From Dehalococcoidia bacterium (lineage in GTDB: Bacteria > Chloroflexota > Dehalococcoidia > UBA6926), in NCBI GenBank assembly GCA_029941095.1, contig JAPYRO010000068.1, positions 1-6,489 of the forward strand: a DNA stretch of 6,489 bases, given 5' to 3'. Both the position numbers and the translations under genes were made by a program. This document shows positions 1 through 6,339 of this stretch, piece after piece (the stretch's first letter is position 1; each line of letters starts with the position of its first letter). The notes under the pieces are model-generated. The model was given only the letters and a program-made list of their open reading frames with translations. It was not told where the DNA came from and ran no database searches.

Positions 1-475
1 CTTTTAAGTCAGAGTTATTGATCAAATAATCTACAATGTATTTCTTCTCTGCCTCATTCAAAATAGCTTCAGTGCTCTCGAAAGAAGGTGTTTCTAACAC
101 AATATTGTTTATCAGAGCATCTCCGTAACTTTTGAGGTCTATTGTTGGCGGAGGATAATCATGAAGAACTGTAATTGTGATTGATGAATCAGGTGAATAA
201 ATCTCTATCAGTGGTGTTTGATCCCCTTCTGGCTTTACTATTATCCAAGGTTTAGCGAAATCGAAACTTAAACCTAGATTTGGATCCTGGTATGTTTGGA
301 TGTTATCTGTCTGATCAGCCTGAACCAAATTTTGTGTAACATCAATGGGCTTTAGCTCGGATCTTGCGGTGTTTTCAGAGCACCCAAATGAAAAGAAAGT
401 TATAAGTGTGAGAGAAATCACGCTAACTAAATAAGAGCGGAAAGTGTGTGCATATGTATGATAATTATTGTTCAC
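1..475 (-). CDS. Probable secreted lipoprotein, 3' end beyond window (158 codons seen)
   Basis: This minus-strand frame is open from GTG (473-475) to the window edge without a stop. The product starts MNNNYHTYAHTFRSY, has a hydrophobic segment at about residues 15-31, and then a Cys at 32 in FFSFGCSEN. That layout resembles a type II signal peptide, although the lipobox is imperfect (Ser at -3, Phe at -2), so a plain signal peptide or membrane anchor is possible. A polar linker rich in Gln, Asn and Asp follows. From about residue 58 (NLGLSFDFAKPW) the pattern of beta strands resembles small PsbP/DcrB-like extracytoplasmic domains, which is an inference from pattern only. The start lies one base after the prfB stop (TAG-C-GTG) with only a weak Shine-Dalgarno, which suggests translational coupling. 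A later GTG (codon 19) would cut off most of the signal sequence, and the ATG at 446-448 is out of frame. The function is unknown. Confidence 0.75.
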   Translation of the reverse strand, partial: MNNNYHTYAHTFRSYLVSVISLTLITFFSFGCSENTARSELKPIDVTQNLVQADQTDNIQTYQDPNLGLSFDFAKPWIIVKPEGDQTPLIEIYSPDSSITITVLHDYPPPTIDLKSYGDALINNIVLETPSFESTEAILNEAEKKYIVDYLINNSDLK

Positions 476-476
476 G

Positions 477-1578
477 CTACTGGTTCTTCATTTGGCTCTC
501 GAGGTATGCGTTCAAAAATGGATCTAAATCCCCTTCAAAAACGTTTTCCGTGTCGTTCGTTTCTTGTTCGGTCCTATGGTCTTTAATCATTTTATATGGG
601 TGCAGTACGTAAGTTCGAATCTGGTTTCCCCACTCAGGAGATATGAATTCTCCCCGAAGCTTAGATTCTTCTTCCTGTTTAAGCTTGAGCTCTCTTTCCA
701 TCAGGCGTGCAGTAAGAATTTTCAGGGCAACTTCCTTGTTCCGCACTTGAGATCTTTCATTTTGAACTGAAACAGTGATGCCTGTAGGTTCATGAACCAT
801 GCGTACGGCTGTAGCATTTTTTTGAACACTTTGGCCTCCCGCCCCACTGGCCCTAAAGTAATCAATCCGTAGATCATCTTGTTCGATAGTAAGCTCTTTA
901 TTATTTTCAGATTCTGGCAACACCTCGATCAGAGCAAATGATGTGTGCCTTTGATGTTGATTATCGAAAGGGGAAAGCCTTATCAAACGATGTACCCCTG
1001 CTTCTCCCTTCAAATATCCGTAGGAGTACTCGCCGTTTATTTCAAGATCAGCTCTTTTAATACCAGCTTCGTCGCCATCGCTCCAACTCAATACTTTGGC
1101 AGAGTAATTCTTATTCTCTGCCCATCTGGAATACATGTTTAATAACATTTCCGCCCAATCTTGAGAATCTATTCCACCTGCCCCAGCTTGTATGGAAAGA
1201 ATGGCGCTTTTTGTATCATGAACGCCACTTAAAGTGGCCTTTATCTCTAGATCTTTAAGAACGTGGTTGATTTCTTTAAATTGTTCTTCAAATTCTTTTT
1301 CTAGATCGGTAAGATTTGCTTCGATTGCTTCTTCGATTAGAACTAGCAGTGCGGATGCCTTGCTATGAAGATTTGACCAGCTTTGTGTCCATTCTCTTAA
1401 AGAAGATGCCTGCTTTAATATATATTGGGCTCGCTCGGTATCATTCCAAAAGAATTCTTCCGAAGATTGTTTATCTAAGTCACTTAATTGTTTTTCTAAG
1501 GAGTCTAAATCAAAGACGCTCCAAGTATGATTTAATTCGTGTATTTAATGCTAAGGCTTTGATCCGTATTTCTTGCAT
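477..1578 (-). CDS. prfB: Peptide chain release factor 2 (RF2), made by programmed +1 frameshift
   Basis: RF2 terminates translation at UGA and UAA on the ribosome. The zero frame starts at ATG 1576-1578, preceded by AAGGA seven bases upstream. It codes for 22 residues (MQEIRIKALA...YLERL) and stops at TGA 1510-1512. Skipping T1512 continues as DLDSLEKQ... to the TAG at 477-479, giving 366 residues, close to the 365 of E. coli RF2. Visible landmarks are the coiled N-terminal domain, LSIQAGAGGIDSQDWAEML, the RF2-type stop-recognition tripeptide SPF at about residues 202-204 (RF1 would have PxT), and the peptidyl-transfer motif GGQ at about 247-249 within SGAGGQSVQKNATAVR. The continuation 1149-1511 is free of stops and in frame with the large C-terminal ORF. 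The gene ends in TAG, a codon read by RF1 rather than RF2. A lipoprotein gene follows one base later. An annotation that begins at the internal ATG 1146-1148 would wrongly lose 143 residues. Confidence 0.97.
1509..1522 (-). promoter_or_regulatory. prfB programmed +1 frameshift signal (autoregulation)
   Basis: Read on the minus strand, the site is GGAG (1519-1522), CGT, then the slippery CTT (1513-1515), then TGA (1510-1512) followed by T. The Shine-Dalgarno-like GGAG lies three bases before CTT, the same spacing as in the classical E. coli site. When RF2 is scarce the ribosome pauses at UGA, slips forward by one base from CUU to UUU, and continues with GAU (Asp). When RF2 is plentiful it terminates after 22 codons. 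The same frame layout and downstream homology are seen directly here; the regulatory behaviour is known for the family. Confidence 0.95.
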
Positions 1579-1585
1579 ACTAATT

Positions 1586-1590
1586 TCCTT
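1586..1590 (-). promoter_or_regulatory. Ribosome-binding site of prfB
   Basis: AAGGA on the minus strand ends seven bases before the ATG at 1576-1578. It supports this upstream start, and hence the frameshift reading, over the internal ATG at 1146-1148. Confidence 0.75.
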
Positions 1591-1657
1591 TCGTTAGCAA
1601 GTAAATCGACCATTGTAGATTTTGTTTACTGGTTATTAAAATGTTATTAGGGCGTTC

Positions 1658-1669
1658 ATTATATATACT
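1658..1669. promoter_or_regulatory. Candidate back-to-back -10 boxes for prfB and tRNA-Pro
   Basis: The spacer between prfB (start 1578, minus) and tRNA-Pro (start 1688, plus) is AT-rich. A perfect TATAAT lies on the minus strand at 1658-1663, facing prfB. TATACT lies on the plus strand at 1664-1669, about 19 bases before the tRNA 5' end. No good TTGACA-like -35 box sits at 16-18 bases from either, so these are candidates based on position and the -10 match alone. Confidence 0.4.
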
Positions 1670-1687
1670 TATATCAGCAGAATGTTT

Positions 1688-1764
1688 CGGGGTGTAGCGC
1701 AGCACGGCAGCGCACCTGGCTGGGGGCCAGGGGGTCGCCGGTTCAAATCCGGCCACCCCGACCA
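1688..1764 (+). tRNA. tRNA-Pro, anticodon GGG, CCA encoded
   Basis: This 77-base gene folds as a full cloverleaf. The acceptor stem CGGGGTG (1688-1694) pairs without mismatch with CACCCCG (1754-1760). The D stem is GCGC/GCGC (1697-1700 and 1710-1713). The anticodon stem is CCTGG/CCAGG (1715-1719 and 1727-1731) around the loop CTGGGGG, which puts anticodon GGG at 1722-1724. The variable loop is GGGTC. The T stem is GCCGG/CCGGC (1737-1741 and 1749-1753) with loop TTCAAAT. The discriminator is A1761 and CCA (1762-1764) is encoded. The first pair C1-G72 and A73 are identity features of bacterial tRNA-Pro. It reads CCC, and CCU by wobble. It is transcribed away from prfB and converges with the thiolase gene. 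Confidence 0.97.
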
Positions 1765-1803
1765 ATAAAATCTACTCTACTTTCGAGAATTTACTCTCGC
1801 TAA

Positions 1804-1854
1804 CTAAATCGAAGTACTAAGTACAAGTGACGACATGTCACTTAGATATCCTCT
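1804..1854 (-). other. In-frame C-terminal remnant of the thiolase-like gene beyond the TGA
   Basis: Reading on in the same frame past TGA 1855-1857 gives RGYLSDMSSLVLSTSI and then TAG (1804-1806). The preceding residues are ELCFVNT. Family members typically end with a Gly-rich turn and a last strand of the form GNGGxxSxxxxLVLG, so the extension looks like the real C-terminus, with TGA in place of a Gly codon (one G-to-T change from GGA). With it the protein would be about 387 residues, a normal length for this branch. This could be a recent nonsense mutation, an error in the sequence, or stop-codon readthrough. The comparison rests on remembered family patterns, not an alignment. Confidence 0.6.
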
Positions 1855-2967
1855 TCATGTATTTACGAAGCATAGTTCAGGGCTATTTGGAACTTGGTGT
1901 CCATCTGCTTCTCCTTTTAGTTGTCTTATTCCTTCTAAAACTTGAGTGGTTCCTGCAGTCGATTGGCCATTGGATAGTTGACCTCCACCTGTGTTCACAG
2001 GTACGTCGCCCTTCCAAGTTGTATCGTGTTCGTCGTACCAAGGACCTGCCATACCTTTTGGAATTAGCCCTGCATCTTCAAGGGTCACCATTACAGTAAT
2101 TGTGTAGCAGTCGTACATTTGCCACATATCCATATCATTAGGGCCTAGACCTGCCATTTCAAACGCAATGCGTGCAGAAACATTCGCTGGTGTATCTGTT
2201 ATACGACCACCCCAAGTATTACCGTGTTCCGCACGAATATTATGCTGTCCTGCTCCGAGTAAATATATCGGTGAATCTGTTAGTGTTTTTGCTTTCTCTG
2301 CGGTTGTCACAATAGTTGCTCCTGCTCCTTGGGCTGGCATGACGCATTCTAATATTCTTAGAGGATCTGCTATTGGCCTTGAATCTAGCACGTCTTGTGA
2401 GGTTATGGTTTGACCATTAAAAAAAGCATTTGGGTTACCCTGGGCATTAAATCTTTGATCTACCGCAACTCTAGCTCTTTGCTCATCGGTTGTCCCGTAC
2501 TCATGAGCATGTCTTCGTGCAACTTGCGCATACCAACCTGTAGCGGCGACCACTGGACCATAAGGCTCGACAAATTGAGGGTCAACATGGTCAGGTGCCG
2601 GTGCATACATTCCCGGGGTCTGAGCCATTGGGCCAGATCCGTTTATAACCAGTACCGTGTCAGCGTATCCGGCATGTATTGCCGCAGCTGCAGTGGATAT
2701 AAACGTCGCTGCATTTTCGTTTAAAGCCGTTGCGTAATTAGGATGAATACCAATATACTCTGCAAAATTATACGCAAATCCTAGGCTTGGCAGTCCAAAA
2801 GGGGGTTCCGCGATAAGGCCGTTGATTTCCTCTTTCCTGATGCCGGCATTTTTTAGAGCTATGTCTACTGCATCGGCAAAAAGACCCATATAAGTTCTGT
2901 TTTCGTATCTTCTTCTGTGTGGAATTTCTCCGTACCCAACAATTGCCGTTTGCCCTCTGAGACTCAT
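1855..2967 (-). CDS. Thiolase-superfamily protein (SCPx/Ltp-like), probably cut short by in-frame TGA
   Basis: The 370-residue product has the thiolase fold pattern: an N-terminal TAIVGYGEIPHRR, the strand AIHAGYADTVLVINGSG (about 96-112), CVMPAQGAGATIV (208-220), MYDCYTITVMVTLEDAGLIPKG (284-305) and NTGGGQLSNGQSTAGTTQVLEG (325-346). These match the SCPx/Ltp branch, whose members act on acyl-CoA thioesters in thiolysis or retro-aldol cleavage. The usual nucleophilic Cys is absent from the NENAATFIST segment (83-92), and the catalytic His of the GHP-type motif is Gln (GQSTAG). True thiolase activity is therefore doubtful. Start ATG 2965-2967 has a perfect AGGAGG seven bases upstream. The frame stops at TGA 1855-1857 just where the family's final Gly-rich strand should follow, and that strand appears to be encoded beyond the stop. 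No DUF35/OB-fold partner, often found beside such genes, is in the window. The substrate is unknown. Confidence 0.85.
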   Translation of the reverse strand: MSLRGQTAIVGYGEIPHRRRYENRTYMGLFADAVDIALKNAGIRKEEINGLIAEPPFGLPSLGFAYNFAEYIGIHPNYATALNENAATFISTAAAAIHAGYADTVLVINGSGPMAQTPGMYAPAPDHVDPQFVEPYGPVVAATGWYAQVARRHAHEYGTTDEQRARVAVDQRFNAQGNPNAFFNGQTITSQDVLDSRPIADPLRILECVMPAQGAGATIVTTAEKAKTLTDSPIYLLGAGQHNIRAEHGNTWGGRITDTPANVSARIAFEMAGLGPNDMDMWQMYDCYTITVMVTLEDAGLIPKGMAGPWYDEHDTTWKGDVPVNTGGGQLSNGQSTAGTTQVLEGIRQLKGEADGHQVPNSPELCFVNT

Positions 2968-2974
2968 ATCGTTT

Positions 2975-2980
2975 CCTCCT
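2975..2980 (-). promoter_or_regulatory. Strong ribosome-binding site of the thiolase-like gene
   Basis: A full AGGAGG on the minus strand lies seven bases before ATG 2965-2967. It is the best Shine-Dalgarno in the window, fixes the start, and suggests the gene was selected for efficient translation until recently. Confidence 0.85.
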
Positions 2981-3000
2981 AATATACATTTAAAGAACTT

Positions 3001-3034
3001 ATTCTATCTTACTCCGACCGACTGAAAATACCAA
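3001..3034 (-). promoter_or_regulatory. Candidate promoter of the thiolase-like gene
   Basis: The 129-base gap between the CaCA gene and the thiolase-like gene holds, on the minus strand, TTGGTA (3029-3034), a 17-base spacer and TAAGAT (3006-3011). Each hexamer matches the sigma-70 consensus at four of six positions. An overlapping TAGAAT (3001-3006) is an alternative -10. The match is weak and leaves open that the gene is instead transcribed from the CaCA promoter. No clear terminator separates the two genes. Confidence 0.3.
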
Positions 3035-3096
3035 GGGATCGAGAAATTACCTTAATTTAGAATAAGGGGTTAATCTGATACGGAATTACGAGTTGT

Positions 3097-4305
3097 TTAT
3101 TTAGTATTCCGTGCAGAATTTAGAAATTGTTTTTGCATGCTAAAAATGTTCGATCTTCTATCAGCGTCATAAAGCAAAATCGTTGCACTAAATACGATAT
3201 AGGTTATTGAGAATACGATTCTTGCGGCATTTATTGGTATTATTATTTGGGTGATAAAAAGAAAAAATAACAAGGCTGCTCCTCTGTTTGAGAATGATAA
3301 ATTAGATAATAACACTAGAGCAAACAATGACTGGGCAACTGTCAGAAATATTTCAATTGATTGTCGATTATCCATCGGTAATGCCGATAATTCACCGGAT
3401 GATACTGAGTAAACTATGGGGAGTGTTCCTACGAGCAAAGTCCATTGATTGATCTTAGAGGATAGCAAGACCGTTAACGCAGAGGATGCGCGAGACCTGA
3501 GTGTTAGTATCATTGCGATGGCTATTTCTGGTGATTCAGAAGCTAATGGAGCTACCCACTGGATCAAGAAAAATTCGTCTACCCCTATATTTTTTCCGGT
3601 TAAGATCAGGTTGTGTGCAAAGGGCTCAGCGGCTAAGAAAATTATGAGGGCTGGGAATATAAAAAGAATAGTGCAACAAACTCTTCTGGCTTTTTGGGGC
3701 AGATCCGCTATGATTTGAGCTGGGCCAACGATGGTATTTTCTTCTGATGATTGTTTTGAAATTATTATCATATAAAGTGCAAAAATTCCTGGAAGAAAAA
3801 TGGAATCGATTATATCGAGCTGTCCTTTTAACGGTATTGTAGATGCGTATAAACTTGCTATCAGAAGGACTGACAAGTCGATTTTTTGGTTAGGTAGAAG
3901 TGTGACTTTCTTCGATTTGAATTTTATCCAGCTGAGCAGTGTTATAAGAGGCCATCCAATCCCAATTAGAAGGCGATTTCCACCTGTCATATTGGCTATA
4001 GCCAGTGGCGCATACGTAGGATCATCAGCTGCCTCCCACGCTAATGAAAAATCAACGGCGTACTCAGGGAGAACAGCAATTATGGCAATAAATGCAAGTG
4101 CAAGACCTGCTGATATATCTTTTTCAGCTGCTTCTGCTCCCCAATTAAGTAAAAAAGCTGATCCAAGTATAGCTATACCATAGATTACTGAGGAGCTTAT
4201 TCCTGATAAGTCTCTATTACCTAGGGCTATAAGATAAATGGCAGGAGTAGTACATAAAAAACATAAGATAAGTAGCAATAAATAGTTTAGTTTTAATTTA
4301 TTCAA
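3097..4305 (-). CDS. CaCA-family cation antiporter (Na+/Ca2+ exchanger-like), 402 aa
   Basis: This is a polytopic inner-membrane protein with about ten to eleven hydrophobic segments and the two alpha repeats of the CaCA superfamily, which exchange Na+ or H+ for Ca2+ or other cations. Repeat 1 is about 65-125, with LPEYAVD (Pro80-Glu81) and IANMTGGNRLLIGIG. Repeat 2 is about 245-300, with SESPEIAIA (Pro259-Glu260) and LLSSKINQWTLLVG. The paired Pro-Glu motifs followed by Asn-containing helices are the ion-binding hallmark. The repeats diverge from the classical GTSLPE and GSNxxN forms, so the transported ion cannot be named. A polar loop (about 183-207) separates the halves. The start is TTG 4303-4305: an in-frame TAG lies four codons upstream and the next internal Met is near residue 106, so no ATG start is available. 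A modest AGGGAT lies about five bases upstream. The gene ends in TAA and is divergent from ftsH. Confidence 0.87.
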   Translation of the reverse strand: MNKLKLNYLLLLILCFLCTTPAIYLIALGNRDLSGISSSVIYGIAILGSAFLLNWGAEAAEKDISAGLALAFIAIIAVLPEYAVDFSLAWEAADDPTYAPLAIANMTGGNRLLIGIGWPLITLLSWIKFKSKKVTLLPNQKIDLSVLLIASLYASTIPLKGQLDIIDSIFLPGIFALYMIIISKQSSEENTIVGPAQIIADLPQKARRVCCTILFIFPALIIFLAAEPFAHNLILTGKNIGVDEFFLIQWVAPLASESPEIAIAMILTLRSRASSALTVLLSSKINQWTLLVGTLPIVYSVSSGELSALPMDNRQSIEIFLTVAQSLFALVLLSNLSFSNRGAALLFFLFITQIIIPINAARIVFSITYIVFSATILLYDADRRSNIFSMQKQFLNSARNTK

Positions 4306-4348
4306 TCTGAATCCCTAGATATTGACTATGTTGAATCGAGTTCTATGG

Positions 4349-4357
4349 AGTATAATA
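4349..4357. promoter_or_regulatory. Overlapping divergent -10 candidates between the CaCA gene and ftsH
   Basis: The 181-base divergent spacer (4306-4486) contains a perfect TATAAT on the plus strand at 4351-4356. On the minus strand the same bases give TATACT (4349-4354) or TATTAT (4352-4357). For the plus strand, TTGACT (4322-4327) lies 23 bases and TTGAAT (4331-4336) 14 bases upstream, both outside the usual spacing, so -35 assignment is unclear. If used for ftsH, the leader would be about 120 bases. Confidence 0.4.
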
Positions 4358-4395
4358 TCGGCAAAAGGGTAACTTTTAAAGCGTGTTCTGCAATT

Positions 4396-4412
4396 CAAAT
4401 TCGTTCGATTTG
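4396..4412. repeat. Short inverted repeat in the ftsH leader
   Basis: CAAAT (4396-4400) and ATTTG (4408-4412) flank TCGTTCG. With one bulged T the pairing extends through CG/CG. It lies between the -10 candidate and the ftsH start and could be an operator half-site pair or a weak hairpin. It does not match the CIRCE heat-shock operator, and an AT-rich spacer yields such repeats by chance. Confidence 0.25.
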
Positions 4413-4476
4413 GGGATGTTAAGTGGGTTTAATTAATTGTATACACACGAAAATACTTAGTTTGTAAGGTAATCTT

Positions 4477-4480
4477 GGAG
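4477..4480 (+). promoter_or_regulatory. Ribosome-binding site of ftsH
   Basis: GGAG ends six bases before ATG 4487-4489, a normal spacing that supports this start. Confidence 0.75.
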
Positions 4481-4486
4481 TTTTAA

Positions 4487-6328
4487 ATGGATCCTAAGGT
4501 GTTTCGGAATAGTTTCGTCTACTTAGTTGTTTTTGTTGCTATAGTGGCCGTTCTTTTTTCTTATTTGCAGTCCCCAGCAGGGGACAATACCCGATCGTTA
4601 GGTTGGATGATTGATGAGGCTAAGGCTGGAAACGTTTTTGAAGTAGAAGTTAGCGGAGATAAATTAAAAGTTACGACCATAGATCAGAGGCAGTTCACAG
4701 TATTAAAAGAGCCTAACACTAGCGTGGTTTCGTTGCTGGTTGAATCTGGAGTTAGTGTTGGGGAAGGTCAAGGTAAAGTTGATGTTAAACCAGCAGGCGG
4801 TAGTGCTTTAGGTAGCATATTTGGTTTCCTGATCAGTTTTGCCCCGCTTATATTTTTTGGAGGAATACTAATTTTCTTTATGCGCCAAGCGCAAGGTGGC
4901 AACAGCCAAGCTATGAATTTTGGACGAAATAGAGCAAAAATGTTTTTAGGTAATCAGCCTGCCGTTTCTTTTTCCGATGTAGCTGGTGTTGAGGAAGCAA
5001 AGATAGAATTGGAAGAGATTGTAGAATTTTTGAAATTTCCTGAGAAATTTTCTAGCCTAGGTGCAAAAATTCCTGGAGGGGTACTTTTGGTAGGTCCTCC
5101 TGGTGGAGGGAAAACTTTACTAGCAAGGGCCGTTGCGGGAGAAGCGGAAGTTCCTTTCTTTTCTATTAGTGGATCCGAATTTGTAGAAATGTTTGTGGGT
5201 GTAGGAGCAAGCAGGGTTAGAGATTTGTTTGAACAAGCAAAACGAAATAGCCCGTCAATAGTTTTTGTTGATGAAATAGATGCAGTAGGTAGGCATAGAG
5301 GAGCCGGATTAGGTGGAGGCCACGATGAACGTGAGCAAACTCTTAATCAGATACTTGTCGAGATGGATGGGTTCGACACCACCGCTAACGTTATCGTTAT
5401 AGCTGCTACGAACAGGCCGGATATTTTGGATCCTGCTTTATTAAGACCAGGACGTTTTGATCGAAGGGTAACAGTTGATCTCCCTGATGTTAAAGGGCGG
5501 ACAGATATATTGAAAGTGCACTCAAAAGGCAAGCCGTTACAAAAAGATGTAGATATGGAACTTCTTAGTAAACAGACACCAGGATTTAGCGGAGCTGACC
5601 TTGCTAATCTTATTAATGAGGCAGCGATACTGGCTGCCAGGCGAAACAAGAAATCAGTTGGATACGAGGAACTAACCGAAGCGGTTGATCGAGTTTTTGC
5701 TGGGCCTGAAAGAAAAAGCCGCGTTGTAACTGAGCGGGAAAGAAAGACAACTGCTTATCATGAAGCTGGCCACGCTTTAGTGGGTCATTTAACTCCGGAT
5801 GCAGATCCAGTACAAAAGGTTACCATAGTTTCTCGAGGACTGATGGGTGGGTATACTAGATTTATACCCAAAGAAGAGAGTAATCTCAGGACTAAATCTC
5901 AACTTATTTCTTCGATCAAAGCAGCTTTGGGTGGGCGTGCTGCAGAACAGGTTGTTTTTGGTGATATCAGTACTGGGGCTTCGAATGATTTGGAGCAGGT
6001 AACCAATATTGCGAGGCGTATGGTTACACAATATGGGATGAGTGAATCTTTACCTCCCTTAACTCTGGGTAAACGGGAAGAGATGATATTTCTTGGTCGG
6101 GAAATATCTGAACAGCGTAACTATGGTGAAAAAGTAGCAGATGAAATTGATCAAGAAGTTGGTACTCTTGTATCGAACTGTTATGACGAAGCAATACAGA
6201 TACTGACCGAAAACAGGGCAAAACTGGACCGGTTAGCGGAGTACCTTATTGAAGAGGAAACAGCAGAGGGCGAGCCTTTAGATCGTTTGCTGGATGATCC
6301 AATAGATGAGATTACCGTATCTGATTAG
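4487..6328 (+). CDS. ftsH: ATP-dependent zinc metalloprotease FtsH
   Basis: FtsH is a hexameric membrane AAA+ protease that extracts and degrades damaged membrane proteins and short-lived regulators. The 613-residue product is complete. It has transmembrane helix 1 (about 8-27), a small extracytoplasmic domain (28-105), helix 2 (about 107-132), and then the AAA+ module. That module shows Walker A GPPGGGKT (203-210), the pore loop MFVGVGA (235-241), Walker B IVFVDEID (258-265) and the second region of homology AATNRPDILDPALLRPGRFDR (306-326) with arginine fingers R320 and R323. The M41 peptidase domain has HEAGH at 425-429 (zinc ligands H425 and H429, catalytic E426) and the likely third ligand D501 in GASNDLEQ. 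Walker A has Gly where most FtsH have Thr (GPPGTGKT), which still fits GxxxxGK[ST]. The C-terminus is acidic (about 588-613). The gene is divergent from the CaCA gene, and the larB-like gene follows 11 bases after the stop. Confidence 0.98.
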   Translation: MDPKVFRNSFVYLVVFVAIVAVLFSYLQSPAGDNTRSLGWMIDEAKAGNVFEVEVSGDKLKVTTIDQRQFTVLKEPNTSVVSLLVESGVSVGEGQGKVDVKPAGGSALGSIFGFLISFAPLIFFGGILIFFMRQAQGGNSQAMNFGRNRAKMFLGNQPAVSFSDVAGVEEAKIELEEIVEFLKFPEKFSSLGAKIPGGVLLVGPPGGGKTLLARAVAGEAEVPFFSISGSEFVEMFVGVGASRVRDLFEQAKRNSPSIVFVDEIDAVGRHRGAGLGGGHDEREQTLNQILVEMDGFDTTANVIVIAATNRPDILDPALLRPGRFDRRVTVDLPDVKGRTDILKVHSKGKPLQKDVDMELLSKQTPGFSGADLANLINEAAILAARRNKKSVGYEELTEAVDRVFAGPERKSRVVTERERKTTAYHEAGHALVGHLTPDADPVQKVTIVSRGLMGGYTRFIPKEESNLRTKSQLISSIKAALGGRAAEQVVFGDISTGASNDLEQVTNIARRMVTQYGMSESLPPLTLGKREEMIFLGREISEQRNYGEKVADEIDQEVGTLVSNCYDEAIQILTENRAKLDRLAEYLIEEETAEGEPLDRLLDDPIDEITVSD

Positions 6329-6331
6329 GAG
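6327..6331 (+). promoter_or_regulatory. Ribosome-binding site of larB overlapping the ftsH stop
   Basis: AGGAG begins inside the ftsH stop codon TAG (6326-6328) and ends eight bases before ATG 6340-6342. A ribosome finishing ftsH would stand on this site, so coupled translation is likely. Confidence 0.65.
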
Positions 6332-6339
6332 CTGCTTGA

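Noticed and set aside
477..1148. Independent 223-residue release-factor-like gene starting at 1148
   Set aside because: Upstream codons to 1511 continue the RF2 homology in frame, so this is the C-terminal part of full-length prfB.
1580..1765. Minus-strand 61-codon frame beginning MVGVAGFEPATPWPP
   Set aside because: This is the antisense of the tRNA-Pro gene. Such GVAGFEPATP-type frames are a well-known false protein produced by tRNA complements.
1784..1799. CGAGA/TCTCG hairpin 20 bases after the tRNA, as a terminator
   Set aside because: The stem has only five pairs, and no T run follows on either strand.
1825..1843. AAGTGAC-gacat-GTCACTT perfect hairpin as a bidirectional terminator
   Set aside because: The seven-pair stem is real, but no T tract follows on either strand, and it lies in what looks like coding sequence of the thiolase C-terminus.
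1688..1857. tRNA-Pro 3' end as an integration (att) site that truncated the thiolase gene
   Set aside because: No repeat of the tRNA 3' end, integrase or foreign DNA is seen, and the thiolase coding pattern continues in frame past the TGA, which argues for a point change rather than an insertion or deletion.
2768..2989. Minus-strand 73-codon frame overlapping the thiolase start
   Set aside because: It lies in another frame of the thiolase gene, is rich in Arg and Lys, and lacks family resemblance; the AGGAGG site serves the thiolase ATG.
3035..3070. CCTTA/TAAGG inverted repeat after the CaCA gene as a terminator
   Set aside because: It is a five-pair AT-rich stem with an eight-base loop and no T run.
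3800..4183. Plus-strand 127-codon frame opposite the CaCA gene
   Set aside because: It is the antisense shadow of a membrane protein with clear alpha repeats on the other strand, and has no ribosome-binding site or recognisable domain.
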